Positions 1-8,056 of a stretch of 64,000 nt of DNA are shown here, in pieces (the first letter of the stretch is position 1; the number at the start of each line of letters is the position of its first letter). Position numbers and translations under genes: made by a program. Source of the DNA: Nonomuraea jabiensis (GTDB taxonomy: Bacteria > Actinomycetota > Actinomycetes > Streptosporangiales > Streptosporangiaceae); NCBI RefSeq assembly GCF_014204795.1, contig NZ_JACHMB010000001.1:3968001-4032000 (forward strand), read 5' to 3'. Below the pieces are notes generated by a model. That model was not told where the DNA came from. It saw nothing but the letters and a program-made list of their open reading frames with translations, and ran no database searches.

Positions 1-1
1 G

Positions 2-382
2 TCGCCGCTGATCCTGCGTGACGTCTGGGTTGGCATGAGCCGCTTCGACCAGATCCAGGCTGATCTGGGGATCTCCCGCAAGGTGCTGACCGAGCGGCTC
101 AACCACCTCGTCGACCAGGGCGTGCTCGAGCGCCGTCCCTACGACAACCGGCCGCGCTACGAGTACCACCTGACGGTGAAGGGTGCCGAGCTGGTCGATC
201 TGCTCATGGTCATGACCGCCTGGGGGGACAGGTGGCTCGCCGGCGAGGCCGGGCCGCCGGTGCTCTACCGCCATCACGCGTGCGGCGAGATCAGCAGTGT
301 CGACCTGCGCTGCGCCCACTGCGGCGAGCCGATGCACGCCAGCGACATCGACCCGTTGCCGGGCCCTGGCGCGGCCATGTGA
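2..382 (+). CDS. HxlR-family winged-helix regulator (5' partial)
   Basis: The reading frame is open from base 2, so the gene begins upstream of the window; the internal ATG at 35 lies inside the conserved domain and is not the real start. The visible part reads LRDVWVG, then RFDQIQADLGISRKVLTERL, the recognition-helix region typical of HxlR regulators, followed by a winged hairpin (RRPYDNRPRYEYHLT). The C-terminal tail carries a cysteine set (HACGEISS, then CAHCGEPMH) that may bind a metal; such tails occur in some HxlR proteins. These proteins usually bind DNA as dimers and control a neighbouring gene in response to small electrophiles or drugs. The target is unknown here because the upstream side is missing. 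Confidence 0.85.
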   Translation, partial: SPLILRDVWVGMSRFDQIQADLGISRKVLTERLNHLVDQGVLERRPYDNRPRYEYHLTVKGAELVDLLMVMTAWGDRWLAGEAGPPVLYRHHACGEISSVDLRCAHCGEPMHASDIDPLPGPGAAM

Positions 383-407
383 TCAAGGCTTCTGCCATCG
401 TGTGGGC

Positions 408-1007
408 ATGGAACCCATCCCACCGGGCAGAGGCCCTGGACGCGTCATCATCCTCAACGGGGCCTCCAGCTCCGGGAAGTCGACCCTGGCCAAGGCGCTG
501 CAGCGCTCGCTCGACGAGCCGTTTCTGTATGTCTCTTCCGACCAGTTCGTGGAGAGCGGCATGGTCCCGGAGCGGCGCGACCACGAAGGTCCCTTCTCGT
601 GGTGGTACGAGATGCGGCCGCGCTTCTTCAAAGGCTTCCACCGGTGCCTGCCCGCGCTGGCGAGCGCGGGCAACGACCTCGTCGTGGAGCACATCATCGA
701 GTTCCCGGCCTGGCGCGAAGAGCTGTCAGAGCTGCTGGCGGACTTCGACGTGTTCCTCGTCGGGGTGCACTGCGACCTCGCGGAGATCGACCGGAGAGAA
801 CGCGAGCGCGGGGACCGTCACCTCGGGGAGGGGCGCGGGCACGTCGAGGTCGACGGCATCCACACGTTCGGTCCGTACGACTACGAGGTGGACACCAGCC
901 GGGGCGTCTCGGCCGCCCTTGTGCGGTCGGTGGTGACCGCCTGGCGATCGAGGGGCGCGCGGAGCGTGCTGACCTCGGGAGGGCATGTGCCTCACGAGAT
1001 GGCCTGA
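408..1007 (+). CDS. Chloramphenicol phosphotransferase-like P-loop kinase
   Basis: This 199-residue protein opens with a Walker A motif, ILNGASSSGKST, and contains the acidic loop VVEHIIE and the segment DVFLVGVHCDL, the pattern of the chloramphenicol phosphotransferase (CPT) family. Family members phosphorylate a hydroxyl of a small molecule using ATP; the founding member inactivates chloramphenicol, but most homologues are uncharacterised. The ATG at 408 is chosen because the longer reading runs back through the end of the upstream regulator; a GTG at 402 is an alternative. Its 3' end overlaps the convergent dioxygenase gene by 16 bases. Substrate and resistance phenotype cannot be read from the sequence. 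Confidence 0.75.
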   Translation: MEPIPPGRGPGRVIILNGASSSGKSTLAKALQRSLDEPFLYVSSDQFVESGMVPERRDHEGPFSWWYEMRPRFFKGFHRCLPALASAGNDLVVEHIIEFPAWREELSELLADFDVFLVGVHCDLAEIDRRERERGDRHLGEGRGHVEVDGIHTFGPYDYEVDTSRGVSAALVRSVVTAWRSRGARSVLTSGGHVPHEMA

Positions 1008-1714
1008 GCCAGTGCGTTGCCCCCCTCCGGACTCACCGGTTCGGTCAGGAAGACGGGCGCCTGGGCCATGAACCTCGGCTCGTCGCCCCGGTGTTCGTCG
1101 GCGGCGTGGACGGTGAAGGGATGGACCAGGTAGATGTCGCCCGGCCGGCCCGTCGCGTAGGCGAGCGGACGGTGCGAACTGGCCGCGTCCACCAGCGGTC
1201 CGGCCTCGAACGGGTCCATCACGCGCCCCGCCAGCGCCGCGGCCGCGTCCCGGTGCGAGCCGACCCTGATCCGGGTCGGCGCGTCGTCGGGGCCGACCTC
1301 CGACAGCAGGACCAGCAGCAGCATCGTCTCCGGACGCCCGCTGCACAGGTAGCGGCCGTCCGGCTGGGCGGCATTGGCGTCGATGTGCCAGCCTCTGTCG
1401 TCGGCGGGTGGAAGGTGCGGGAACCGGATCGGCACATTGCCGAGCGAACCGCGCGGCACCCAGCCGCCGGCCCCGCAGAGCTCGTCGAGTGCCTCGGCGA
1501 GCCGGGGGCTCCGGATGAGCTCCCCGAACGGGCCCTCACCCGTGAGGTCCGCGGCCCACACCACCGGTTCCCTCCAGGCGCCCGGGTCCTGCGGTGACAG
1601 ACCGGTCTGCCGCCACAGCAACGCCCTGGCGGCGTCGCCGACCTCGCGCGGGGAGGCCGCTTCCAGCTTGACGAACCCGTCGGCGACAAAACGGTCGATG
1701 TCAACGATGCTCAT
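992..1714 (-). CDS. Phytanoyl-CoA dioxygenase-like Fe(II)/2-oxoglutarate oxygenase
   Basis: The 240-residue protein has the facial-triad pattern of PhyH-like oxygenases: an HxD motif in GWHIDANAA and a distal histidine in the segment LVHPFTVHAADEHRG, followed by an arginine likely to bind 2-oxoglutarate (EPRF). These enzymes hydroxylate small molecules with Fe(II), oxygen and 2-oxoglutarate. The ATG at 1714 (MSIVDIDRF) is preferred over an in-frame ATG at 1741, which would lie inside the upstream hydrolase gene. It sits 10 bases downstream of that hydrolase on the same strand, so the two are probably cotranscribed. The substrate is not predictable. Confidence 0.8.
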   Translation of the reverse strand: MSIVDIDRFVADGFVKLEAASPREVGDAARALLWRQTGLSPQDPGAWREPVVWAADLTGEGPFGELIRSPRLAEALDELCGAGGWVPRGSLGNVPIRFPHLPPADDRGWHIDANAAQPDGRYLCSGRPETMLLLVLLSEVGPDDAPTRIRVGSHRDAAAALAGRVMDPFEAGPLVDAASSHRPLAYATGRPGDIYLVHPFTVHAADEHRGDEPRFMAQAPVFLTEPVSPEGGNALAQAIS

Positions 1715-1724
1715 GCCTGGGACG

Positions 1725-2591
1725 CTAACAGCGCTGTCCATCCGTTTTTCGGGAGGCGGCGAGGAGCTGCCGGATCCGGTCCGCGACCAGCCGGGGCTGC
1801 TCGGCCGGGACGAAGTGCCCCGAGTCGACGTCCTCGTGGCGTCCGTCGGGCAGGGTCTCGGCGTAGCGGCGCTGGTGCTCGCGGATGGCGGCGTGCTGAC
1901 GCTCCCGCCCCTTTTCCGCGCGGGTCGCCGACAGCACGATCGTCGGGCATTCCGGGAGCCGGGGCGGCCGGGCGCGGAACTGCGGGACGGCGGCGGCCAC
2001 CGCCTGGATCTCCTTGCGGGTCTGGGAGGTCCCGGCGGGGGTGAAGTCCTCGGCGAGCATGACCCGGTAGGTGTCGGCGGAGAACAGGCGGCGGACGTTG
2101 CCGGTGAACAGCCGTGCCAGGGGAGGGAAGCGGCAGAGCGCCTGGGTCACCGCCAGCATGCGGTCGACCTTCTTGGTGGTCTCGTCCCAGTTGTCGTACA
2201 CAGGTGAGGTCTCCGGCAGGACGTCGGCCAGCAGCAGGCCCCGCAGCCGAGGTCCCAGGCGCTCCGCGGCGCGGCGGGCGACCAGTCCGCCCATGCTGTG
2301 CGCGACGAGCACGAACTCGCCCGGGACGACGGCCTCGGCCATCGCGACCAGGTCGGCGGCCAGGTCATCGATGCTGAGCTGCCGGGTGACGCGGCCGCTG
2401 AGCGCGCGCCCGGCGCGGTCGTAGGCCACCAGCCGCGCCTCGGAGGCCAGCAGCGGCAGCACCGGATCCCAGAAGGTCCGGCCGCAGCCTCCGCCCGCCT
2501 CGAAGACCACCCAGTCCGGCCCCTGGCCGGACTCCTCGACATAGAGGCGCCGGCCGTTCACCGGCACCGCCCGCCCCGGTACGTCCCGCAT
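1725..2591 (-). CDS. Alpha/beta hydrolase
   Basis: A 288-residue alpha/beta-hydrolase-fold protein. The nucleophile elbow AHSMGGLVAR, an oxyanion loop near FEAGGGCGRTFW, an acid region and a late histidine in DSGHFVPAEQPRL make up a standard serine hydrolase triad. The ATG at 2591 has a good ribosome binding site (GGGAGG) and is chosen over longer in-frame readings. It is divergent from the HTH regulator at 2652, with an AT-rich palindromic stretch between them, and is followed closely by the dioxygenase, so the regulator probably controls both. Substrate unknown. Confidence 0.85.
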   Translation of the reverse strand: MRDVPGRAVPVNGRRLYVEESGQGPDWVVFEAGGGCGRTFWDPVLPLLASEARLVAYDRAGRALSGRVTRQLSIDDLAADLVAMAEAVVPGEFVLVAHSMGGLVARRAAERLGPRLRGLLLADVLPETSPVYDNWDETTKKVDRMLAVTQALCRFPPLARLFTGNVRRLFSADTYRVMLAEDFTPAGTSQTRKEIQAVAAAVPQFRARPPRLPECPTIVLSATRAEKGRERQHAAIREHQRRYAETLPDGRHEDVDSGHFVPAEQPRLVADRIRQLLAASRKTDGQRC

Positions 2592-2651
2592 GCCCGCTCC
2601 TCCCACCGTTTTCATTTTGGATAATGATATCTCATGTGAAATCGTTGGACC
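2592..2651. promoter_or_regulatory. Divergent promoter with candidate operator
   Basis: The 60-base gap between the divergent hydrolase and HTH genes is much more AT-rich than its surroundings. It contains outer arms TTTCA (from 2610) and TGAAA (ending near 2641) around a central GATATC, and -10-like hexamers on both strands (GATAAT on plus, TATCAT on minus). This is the expected place for autoregulation by the product at 2652. The protein-site link is inferred. Confidence 0.5.
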
Positions 2652-3203
2652 ATGGACGCCGTTGAGCTGCTGCTGCACCCGGTACGGCTGCGCATCGTGC
2701 ACGCCCTGTCGGCAGGACAGGTGCTGACGACCGCGCAGTTGTGCGCCCGCATGCCCGAGGTGTCGAAGGTGACCGTCTACCGGCAGGTCGCCCTGCTGGC
2801 CGAGGGCGGGTTCCTCGAAGTGGAGAGCGAGCAGCGGGTACGCGGCGCCGTCGAGCGCAGCTACCGGCTGCGCCAGGACCGGCCCGCGATCGACGCCGGC
2901 GCCGCGGCCGCGATGTCGCTCGACGATCATCGCCGTGGATTCGCCGCGGCGATGGCCGCCCTGATCGCCGAGTTCAACGCCTACCTGGACCGCGACGGCG
3001 CCGATCCGGTCGCCGACTCGGTGTCCTACCGGCAGGGCACGGTGTGGCTCAGCCCGGACGAGCTCGCCGAGATGCTCACCGACCTGCTCGCGGTGCTGCG
3101 GGGCCGGGTCGCCAACGCTCCCGCGCCGGGCCGCGCGCCGTACCTGCTCAGCGCGATCCTGTTCCCGGCCGAGCAGCCGCCCCCGGACGCCTCCAGCCGC
3201 TGA
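2652..3203 (+). CDS. ArsR-like winged-helix transcriptional regulator
   Basis: A 183-residue regulator. The N-terminal 75 residues form a winged helix (HPVRLRIVHAL, then the recognition helix VSKVTVYRQVALLAEGGFLEV). The remainder is an alpha-helical effector/dimerisation domain, as in ArsR-type regulators of the YdfF/HTH_20 group. No metal-binding CxC motif is present, so it is not a classical arsenic/metal sensor. It is divergent from the hydrolase-dioxygenase operon and probably represses it and itself through the palindrome between them. No strong Shine-Dalgarno precedes the ATG. Confidence 0.8.
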   Translation: MDAVELLLHPVRLRIVHALSAGQVLTTAQLCARMPEVSKVTVYRQVALLAEGGFLEVESEQRVRGAVERSYRLRQDRPAIDAGAAAAMSLDDHRRGFAAAMAALIAEFNAYLDRDGADPVADSVSYRQGTVWLSPDELAEMLTDLLAVLRGRVANAPAPGRAPYLLSAILFPAEQPPPDASSR

Positions 3204-3351
3204 GGGTGGCCGAATGGCCTACTTCCCGGGACGGAGACCGCCGGCCGAGATCAGGGTTTGCGCGGGTGCCTTCTCCGATGCCGTACCACCCCGCCATGGC
3301 CGATCTTGATGTGGCGGAGGCCGAGAGGCGGGCTCCGGGAGGAGGAGCAGC

Positions 3352-4461
3352 GTGAAGGGGAAGAAGTACGTCAGCGTGGCCGTCGCGGCGGGTCTGATCG
3401 CGGCGGTGGCGGCGGCGCCCGCCGGGGCCGCCGCCGGCACGGCGGGCCCTCGTGGCCGGGCGGACCTGCAGGCGATGCTGGACAGGATCGTCGATGCCGG
3501 GGCGGTCGGGGTGATCGCCGAGGTACGCGACGGGAACAGGACCTGGCGCGGCACCAGCGGCCGGGCGCGGATCGGCAGGCCCCAGGCGGCTCCGGTGGAC
3601 GGGCGGTTCCGGGCGGGGAGCGTGACCAAGTCGTTCACGGCGACCGTGGTGCTCCAACTCGTGGGCGAGGGCCGGCTGGAGCTGTCCGACAGCGTGGAGC
3701 AGTGGTTGCCCGGGCTCGTGGACAAGGGGGCCGACACCACGATCCGGCACCTTCTCCAGCACACCAGCGGCCTGCCCGAGTACACGACGGACATGTTCGA
3801 CAAGTGGGGCATTCCCCAGGAGCGCTACCGCTCCTGGACGGCCAAGGAACTGGTGGACCGGGCGGGGAGGCTCCCGCGCGAGTTCCCGCCCGGGGACAGG
3901 TACGGCTACTCCAACACCAACTACATCGTGCTCGGCATGCTGATCGAGCGCGTCACCGGCAGGCCGTACGCGACGGAGGTCAGGGAGCGGATCCTGCGGC
4001 CGCTCGGCATGGGGCATACCCGCGTGCCGGGGACCTCGCCGGAGGTGCCCGGGCCGCACGCCCACGCGTACGTGCCGGTCACCAAGGGGGGCAAGGTCGT
4101 CCCGGTGGACGTCACGCGGTTCAATCCCACGATGGCCGGTGCGGCCGGGGGGATCATCTCGACGACGGAGGACCTCAACCGGTTCTTCCGCGCGCTGTTC
4201 CAGGGCAGGCTGCTCCCCGCTGCCCTGCTGAAGGAGATGAAGGACCCCGGCATGACCAAGAACGCGTACGGGTTGGGCCTGGAGATGGCGCCGTTGCCGT
4301 GCGGCACCGCGCTGGGGCACGGCGGGGGCGCCACGGGCTACCTCACGGTGGCGTTCAGCTCGGCGGACGGGTCGCGGCAGGTGGCTCTGTCGATCACCCC
4401 GTACTCGGGGGATCCCGAGAAGCCGGCCATGTCCCTGCTGACCTCCGCACTGTGCCCCTGA
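3352..4461 (+). CDS. Secreted serine hydrolase (beta-lactamase/DD-carboxypeptidase fold)
   Basis: A 369-residue exported protein. It has a Sec-type signal peptide (residues 1-28: KGKK, a hydrophobic stretch, then an AAPAGAAAG cleavage region), the nucleophile motif S90-V-T-K93, the second motif Y186-S-N188 and the third motif HGG at 323-325. This is the class C beta-lactamase/esterase/D-alanyl-D-alanine carboxypeptidase family. The GTG start at 3352 has a near-perfect ribosome binding site (GGGAGGAGGAG). Family members act on peptidoglycan peptides, esters or beta-lactams; nothing here decides between them. It stands alone, convergent with the gene ending at 4495. Confidence 0.9.
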   Translation: MKGKKYVSVAVAAGLIAAVAAAPAGAAAGTAGPRGRADLQAMLDRIVDAGAVGVIAEVRDGNRTWRGTSGRARIGRPQAAPVDGRFRAGSVTKSFTATVVLQLVGEGRLELSDSVEQWLPGLVDKGADTTIRHLLQHTSGLPEYTTDMFDKWGIPQERYRSWTAKELVDRAGRLPREFPPGDRYGYSNTNYIVLGMLIERVTGRPYATEVRERILRPLGMGHTRVPGTSPEVPGPHAHAYVPVTKGGKVVPVDVTRFNPTMAGAAGGIISTTEDLNRFFRALFQGRLLPAALLKEMKDPGMTKNAYGLGLEMAPLPCGTALGHGGGATGYLTVAFSSADGSRQVALSITPYSGDPEKPAMSLLTSALCP

Positions 4462-4494
4462 GGCGCGTTGCCAACAACCGGGGTGGGACCGCGG

Positions 4495-4998
4495 TCATGC
4501 CTCCAGCCGGCATGGTGTCCCTGCGTCGATGGCCTTTCGCGCCAGGTCTCCCGCCAGGTCCCCGGCATCGGCGACGGCGCGGGCCACGGTGACGATGAGC
4601 TCACCGAGGTGATGGTCGAAGGCCGGGGCTCCCACCAGGGCGACCGCCAGGACGCGGGCCAGGGCCACGTTGAGTGCCCGCAGGAGATCGGGCACCCGTC
4701 GCAGGTCCTCCGATCGGGCGTCGTCGAGCGCGCGATCCACGGCCTGCCGGAATTCGTACGCCCGGTCGGCGGCGAACGTGGCCGTGAGGCTCTCGGCGAG
4801 GACCTCGGTGTCGACGAGCCTGCGCGCGATCTCGCGCAGCCGAAGGTGGTCCGAGGAGATCGGCGCCTTCGCCGGCAGTGAGGCGGGAACGGAGACGGGG
4901 GCGGCGGTGGTGCTGACGTAGGTGAGCAGGTCGGTGTGGGCCAGCGAGAGAAGCTGATCAAGATCGTCGTCGCTGAGCGCCTCGTCATGCGTGGTCAC
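4495..4998 (-). CDS. Uncharacterised alpha-helical protein coupled to sigma-like gene
   Basis: I do not recognise a family. The 167-residue product is rich in Ala, Leu, Asp and Arg, predicted mostly helical, with no signal peptide or clear membrane segment. The GTG start at 4998 overlaps the stop of the upstream sigma-like gene as GTGA (4 bases), which indicates translational coupling and a related job. Being second in a two-gene operon after a sigma factor, it could be a cytoplasmic partner or regulator of that factor, but no anti-sigma signature (HxxxCxxC) is visible. Confidence 0.6.
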   Translation of the reverse strand: MTTHDEALSDDDLDQLLSLAHTDLLTYVSTTAAPVSVPASLPAKAPISSDHLRLREIARRLVDTEVLAESLTATFAADRAYEFRQAVDRALDDARSEDLRRVPDLLRALNVALARVLAVALVGAPAFDHHLGELIVTVARAVADAGDLAGDLARKAIDAGTPCRLEA

Positions 4999-5582
4999 TC
5001 GGACACCTGCTCTCGCCGGTGGCCGGACAGCTCTCGCTTCAGCATCGTGCGGGCCTCCTCGCGGATCACGGCGGACTCGTGCTCGGACATTCCCAGCGCG
5101 CGGGCGGCATAGGAATCGGGCAGGCCGCACACCGAGAATGCCATCGTCAGCCGCTGCTCGAACGGCAGTTTCCTGATCGCGGACAGTACGCGGGAGGTAA
5201 GCCCCATGAGACCCGCCAGCTCATCGCCCGGCGGATCCGGCTCCCGTTCGTCGGCGAGCGGGGCCAGCGCCTGGCGGTGGGGATGCCTGCCCGGCATGCG
5301 TAACCACGCGCTGACGGCCTCCAATCGCACCCAGCACGACTGGTCCGTGATCCTCTCCCATGAGCTCGGCTCCTGCAGCAACAGCTTCAGCCCTTTGTCG
5401 AAGGCCTCCTGAGCGGCGGCCTTGCCTTCCTCCATGGTGGCGCCCAGCCATATCAGAAAGCCGACCACCGGGAAGTACTCGCGGCCAGCGAAACCGACAT
5501 AGTGGGCGTTCAGGGCCTTCGTTCGTTGATACGTAGCCGTCGGCGTATCCCCATGGGATTCCTGCGGCCCGACATTCGTCAC
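4995..5582 (-). CDS. Sigma-70-like (ECF-type) transcription factor
   Basis: A 195-residue protein whose C-terminal 60 residues look like sigma region 4: LPFEQRLTMAFSVCGLPDSY, then ARALGMSEHESAVIREEARTML. Its N-terminal half is a divergent region 2 (ATYQRTKALNAHYVGFAG, SCWVRLEAVSAWLRM). Such factors direct RNA polymerase to dedicated promoters. The GTG start at 5582 is supported by AAAGGAG eight bases upstream. It is translationally coupled to the downstream helical protein by a 4-base overlap. It lacks a recognisable membrane anti-sigma partner, so control is unclear. Confidence 0.65.
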   Translation of the reverse strand: MTNVGPQESHGDTPTATYQRTKALNAHYVGFAGREYFPVVGFLIWLGATMEEGKAAAQEAFDKGLKLLLQEPSSWERITDQSCWVRLEAVSAWLRMPGRHPHRQALAPLADEREPDPPGDELAGLMGLTSRVLSAIRKLPFEQRLTMAFSVCGLPDSYAARALGMSEHESAVIREEARTMLKRELSGHRREQVSE

Positions 5583-5729
5583 GCGTCCGACTCCTTTCGA
5601 GAACAAGGAGATTGGCGGAGCATGGGCGAAGATCGGAAGTGACCAGTCGAGAGGACGGTGGGGGCGGGGTGGCACTTGGTGTCAGCGGGTTCACACCGAG
5701 GGGGAGGATCCTCCACCGCCCTCTCTCTG

Positions 5730-6914
5730 TCACCACGTGACGGGGAGCCGGTGCACGCCGTAGATGGTCATGTTCGTACGCATCGGCACCTCCTCCGGCG
5801 GCACCGCCAGCCGCAGGGCGGGGAAGCGCTCGAACAGCGCCCGGTACGCGATGCGCATCTCGATCCGGGCCAGCTGCTGGCCCAGGCACTGGTGGATGCC
5901 GTGGCCGAAGGACAGGTGCCCGGTCGGCGACGGACGGGTGACGTCGAGGGTCTCGGGATCCGGGAACCGTTCGGGGTCGCGGTTGGCGGCCGGGATCGAC
6001 AACGTCACCACCTGGCCCTTCCTGATGGTCCGGCCGGCGATCTCGACGTCCTCCAGCGCGGCCCGCATCGGCCCGAGGTGGGGGACCGAGAGGTAGCGCA
6101 GCAGCTCCTCGACCGCGCCCTCCATCAGGGCCGGGTTCCCGCGCAGCGCGGCGAGCTGGTCCGGGTTCTCCAGGAGGACGTACGCGCCCAGGCCGAGCAT
6201 GGCCGCCGTGGTCTCGTGACCGGCCACCAGGAGCAGCAGGGCGATCCCGGTGATCTCCTCCAGCGTCAGCTCGCCATCGGTGACGAGGCCGGTGAGCAGG
6301 TCGTTCGCCGGGTGTGCCCGTTTCGCCGCCGTGAGCTCGTACAGGTAGCCGAACAGCGAGGCCGCCGCGCCGGCGACCTCCTCCTTGGTGGATCCGTCGC
6401 GCAGGACGGTGGCGGAGTCGTGCTGGAACCGTGAGCGGTCGGCGGGCGGCACGCCCAGGAGCTCGCAGATCACCAGAGAGGGAACGGGCAAGGCGAACTC
6501 GCGTACCAGGTCGGCGGGCGCCCCGCCGCGTTCCATGGCATCGAGGACCTCGGCGGTGATCCGGCCGATCCGCGGCTCCAGGGCCTGCAGCCTGCGCACG
6601 GTGAACTGGGCGGTGAGCCGGCGACGCAAGCGGGTGTGGTCGGGCGGGTCCAGCTGCATGAAGAAGCCGGGAGGCTGGACGAAGCTCGCCAGATCGATGC
6701 CCTCCCAGGCGACGGGCCAGCGCAGGTGCTCCAGGCGGCTGCTGAACCGGGCGTCGGCCAGCACCGCCCGGGCGGCCGCGTGGCCGGTCACCAGCCAGCC
6801 GTCGTGACCGTCGGGGTAGCGCATGGGCTGGATGGGCGCCTCCGCGCGCCAGCGGCGCAGCTCTCGCGGAGGGTCGAACGGGGACGGGCGTTCCGTGGGG
6901 AAGGTGATGCTCAC
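5730..6914 (-). CDS. Cytochrome P450 (bacterial CYP)
   Basis: A 394-residue soluble P450 with all signature elements: the I-helix oxygen-activation motif AGHETT (231-236), the K-helix ExxR (E270 to R273) and the haem loop FGHGIHQCLG (336-345, axial ligand C343). Bacterial CYPs of this size hydroxylate or epoxidise small molecules with separate ferredoxin partners; none is encoded nearby. The start is GTG with GAGGAG upstream. The TetR regulator gene lies 70 bases upstream on the same strand, with overlapping palindromes between them, so the P450 is probably de-repressed by its substrate or a related ligand. Substrate unknown. Confidence 0.95.
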   Translation of the reverse strand: MSITFPTERPSPFDPPRELRRWRAEAPIQPMRYPDGHDGWLVTGHAAARAVLADARFSSRLEHLRWPVAWEGIDLASFVQPPGFFMQLDPPDHTRLRRRLTAQFTVRRLQALEPRIGRITAEVLDAMERGGAPADLVREFALPVPSLVICELLGVPPADRSRFQHDSATVLRDGSTKEEVAGAAASLFGYLYELTAAKRAHPANDLLTGLVTDGELTLEEITGIALLLLVAGHETTAAMLGLGAYVLLENPDQLAALRGNPALMEGAVEELLRYLSVPHLGPMRAALEDVEIAGRTIRKGQVVTLSIPAANRDPERFPDPETLDVTRPSPTGHLSFGHGIHQCLGQQLARIEMRIAYRALFERFPALRLAVPPEEVPMRTNMTIYGVHRLPVTW

Positions 6915-6924
6915 GCTCTTGCTC

Positions 6925-6957
6925 CTCTACACCTATAGAGCCTCTACGGATGTAGAG
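6925..6957. promoter_or_regulatory. Candidate TetR operator upstream of P450
   Basis: Outer arms CTCTACA (6925-6931) and TGTAGAG (6951-6957) enclose a second, nearly perfect palindrome CTCTAC-ggat-GTAGAG (6942-6957), plus a third half-site TAGAG at 6936. A -10-like TATAGG lies on the minus strand within it. Nested repeats just upstream of the P450 start fit binding of a TetR dimer pair that blocks the promoter. Confidence 0.6.
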
Positions 6958-6984
6958 TAGCGAGGGAGCTCGGAGGTCCTGAGG

Positions 6985-7560
6985 TCAGCCCTCGCCGACG
7001 GTGGCGAGCAGCGCGCGGATCTTGGGGCGCAGGTCGGGGAGCTCGGCCGGGTCGCTGAGCAGGTGGTCGAGGAGCAGGCCGTCGCCGTACGCGATGAGGT
7101 CACGGGCCCACAGGTCGGCGTCGGGCACCCCGGAGCCGGCCAGCAGGCCGGTGATCAGGGCCCGTACGCGAGCGGCGCCGGCCAGGAGCGCCTCGCGCAG
7201 CTCCGGCCGCCGCGTGGCCTCCAGGGACAGCTCGTACCGGGCGAGCTGGCGGTCGCGGCTGGTGGTGAGCCACTCCCCGAGCAGCCAGGCCACGGCCTCG
7301 ACCAGGCCGTCCTGCCCGATCATGAGGCCGGTCGGGGACGACTCCGCCCGCTCCTGCAGCGCGGCCAGGTCGGCGGCGGTGTGGTCGGCGAGCCGCTCGA
7401 CCGTCGCCTGGAGCAGCGCCTGCCGGGTCCTGAAGTAGTAGGAGGTCGAGCCTTCCGGCAGGTCGGCCACCCGGTCGACGGCACGGTGGGTCAGGCCGCG
7501 CATGCCTTCCGCGGCGAGGAGCTCGATCGCCGCGTCGGCGATCTCCTGTCGTCTCGACAC
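6985..7560 (-). CDS. TetR-family transcriptional regulator
   Basis: A 191-residue TetR protein. The N-terminal helix-turn-helix is clear (RRQEIADAAIELLAAEGMRG, LTHRAVDRVADLPEGSTSYYF), followed by an all-helical ligand-binding domain with a C-terminal TetR_C-like segment. It lies directly upstream of the P450 on the same strand and is the natural regulator of it through the palindromes at 6925-6957. The ligand is unknown. The start at 7560 gives a standard N-terminus (MSRRQEI). Confidence 0.9.
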   Translation of the reverse strand: MSRRQEIADAAIELLAAEGMRGLTHRAVDRVADLPEGSTSYYFRTRQALLQATVERLADHTAADLAALQERAESSPTGLMIGQDGLVEAVAWLLGEWLTTSRDRQLARYELSLEATRRPELREALLAGAARVRALITGLLAGSGVPDADLWARDLIAYGDGLLLDHLLSDPAELPDLRPKIRALLATVGEG

Positions 7561-7604
7561 GGGCCGAGTCTAGTGACGGCCCGCCGTGCGGGCGGGCCGG
7601 TGGT

Positions 7605-7901
7605 TCACCGTACGGGGACGCCGAGTTCGCGGCCCTGGTAGAAGCCTTCGCGCTCGTCGAGGACGTAGGGGCTCATGATCTCGCGGCGCCGGTTCTCGGC
7701 CTCGGAGCTCCGCCAGGAGTCGCAGGTCTCCTTGGAGTCCCAGAACGACACCCCGGTGATCTCCTGCCCGTCCTCCGACCAGTACGCGTACGCGTGGCGC
7801 AGGCCCTCCGGGTATGGGTCCGGGCGCCAGGCCCTTTCGAACTCCTCCAGCGTCCCCGGCCTGATGCGGCGCGTCGTCACCCAGACGAAGTGCTCTCTCA
7901 T
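7605..7901 (-). CDS. Small antibiotic-biosynthesis-monooxygenase-like (ABM) protein
   Basis: A 98-residue protein (MREHFVWVTTRRIRPGTLEE) resembling dimeric alpha-beta barrel proteins of the ABM/EthD type: a beta strand, a helix with EEFERAWRP, then strands HAYAYWSEDGQEITGVSFWD. Such proteins oxidise quinol-like substrates, bind haem, or are non-catalytic. The ATG at 7901 has GAGGAGG seven bases upstream, so the longer in-frame extension to 8060 is rejected. It lies downstream of the cholesterol oxidase operon, separated by a strong hairpin, and just upstream of the TetR gene. Confidence 0.65.
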   Translation of the reverse strand: MREHFVWVTTRRIRPGTLEEFERAWRPDPYPEGLRHAYAYWSEDGQEITGVSFWDSKETCDSWRSSEAENRRREIMSPYVLDEREGFYQGRELGVPVR

Positions 7902-8024
7902 CGCAGCCTCCTCAGCGGCTTTCATTCCACCATAGGCGCCCGGGGCGGCGATATAAGGGAAAATATCGGCGTAAAAGGCTGCTGTTTCCATGCCGTGCCA
8001 TGGGATTTGCTTGACGATCGCCTG

Positions 8025-8050
8025 CGAGGCCCGCAGAGATGCGGGCCTCG
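8025..8050 (-). terminator. Terminator of cholesterol oxidase operon
   Basis: A perfect 11-base-pair stem (CGAGGCCCGCA with TGCGGGCCTCG) around the tetraloop GAGA lies immediately beyond the oxidase stop. No U-run follows, as is common in actinomycete terminators. Confidence 0.7.
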
Positions 8051-8056
8051 AGTCTT

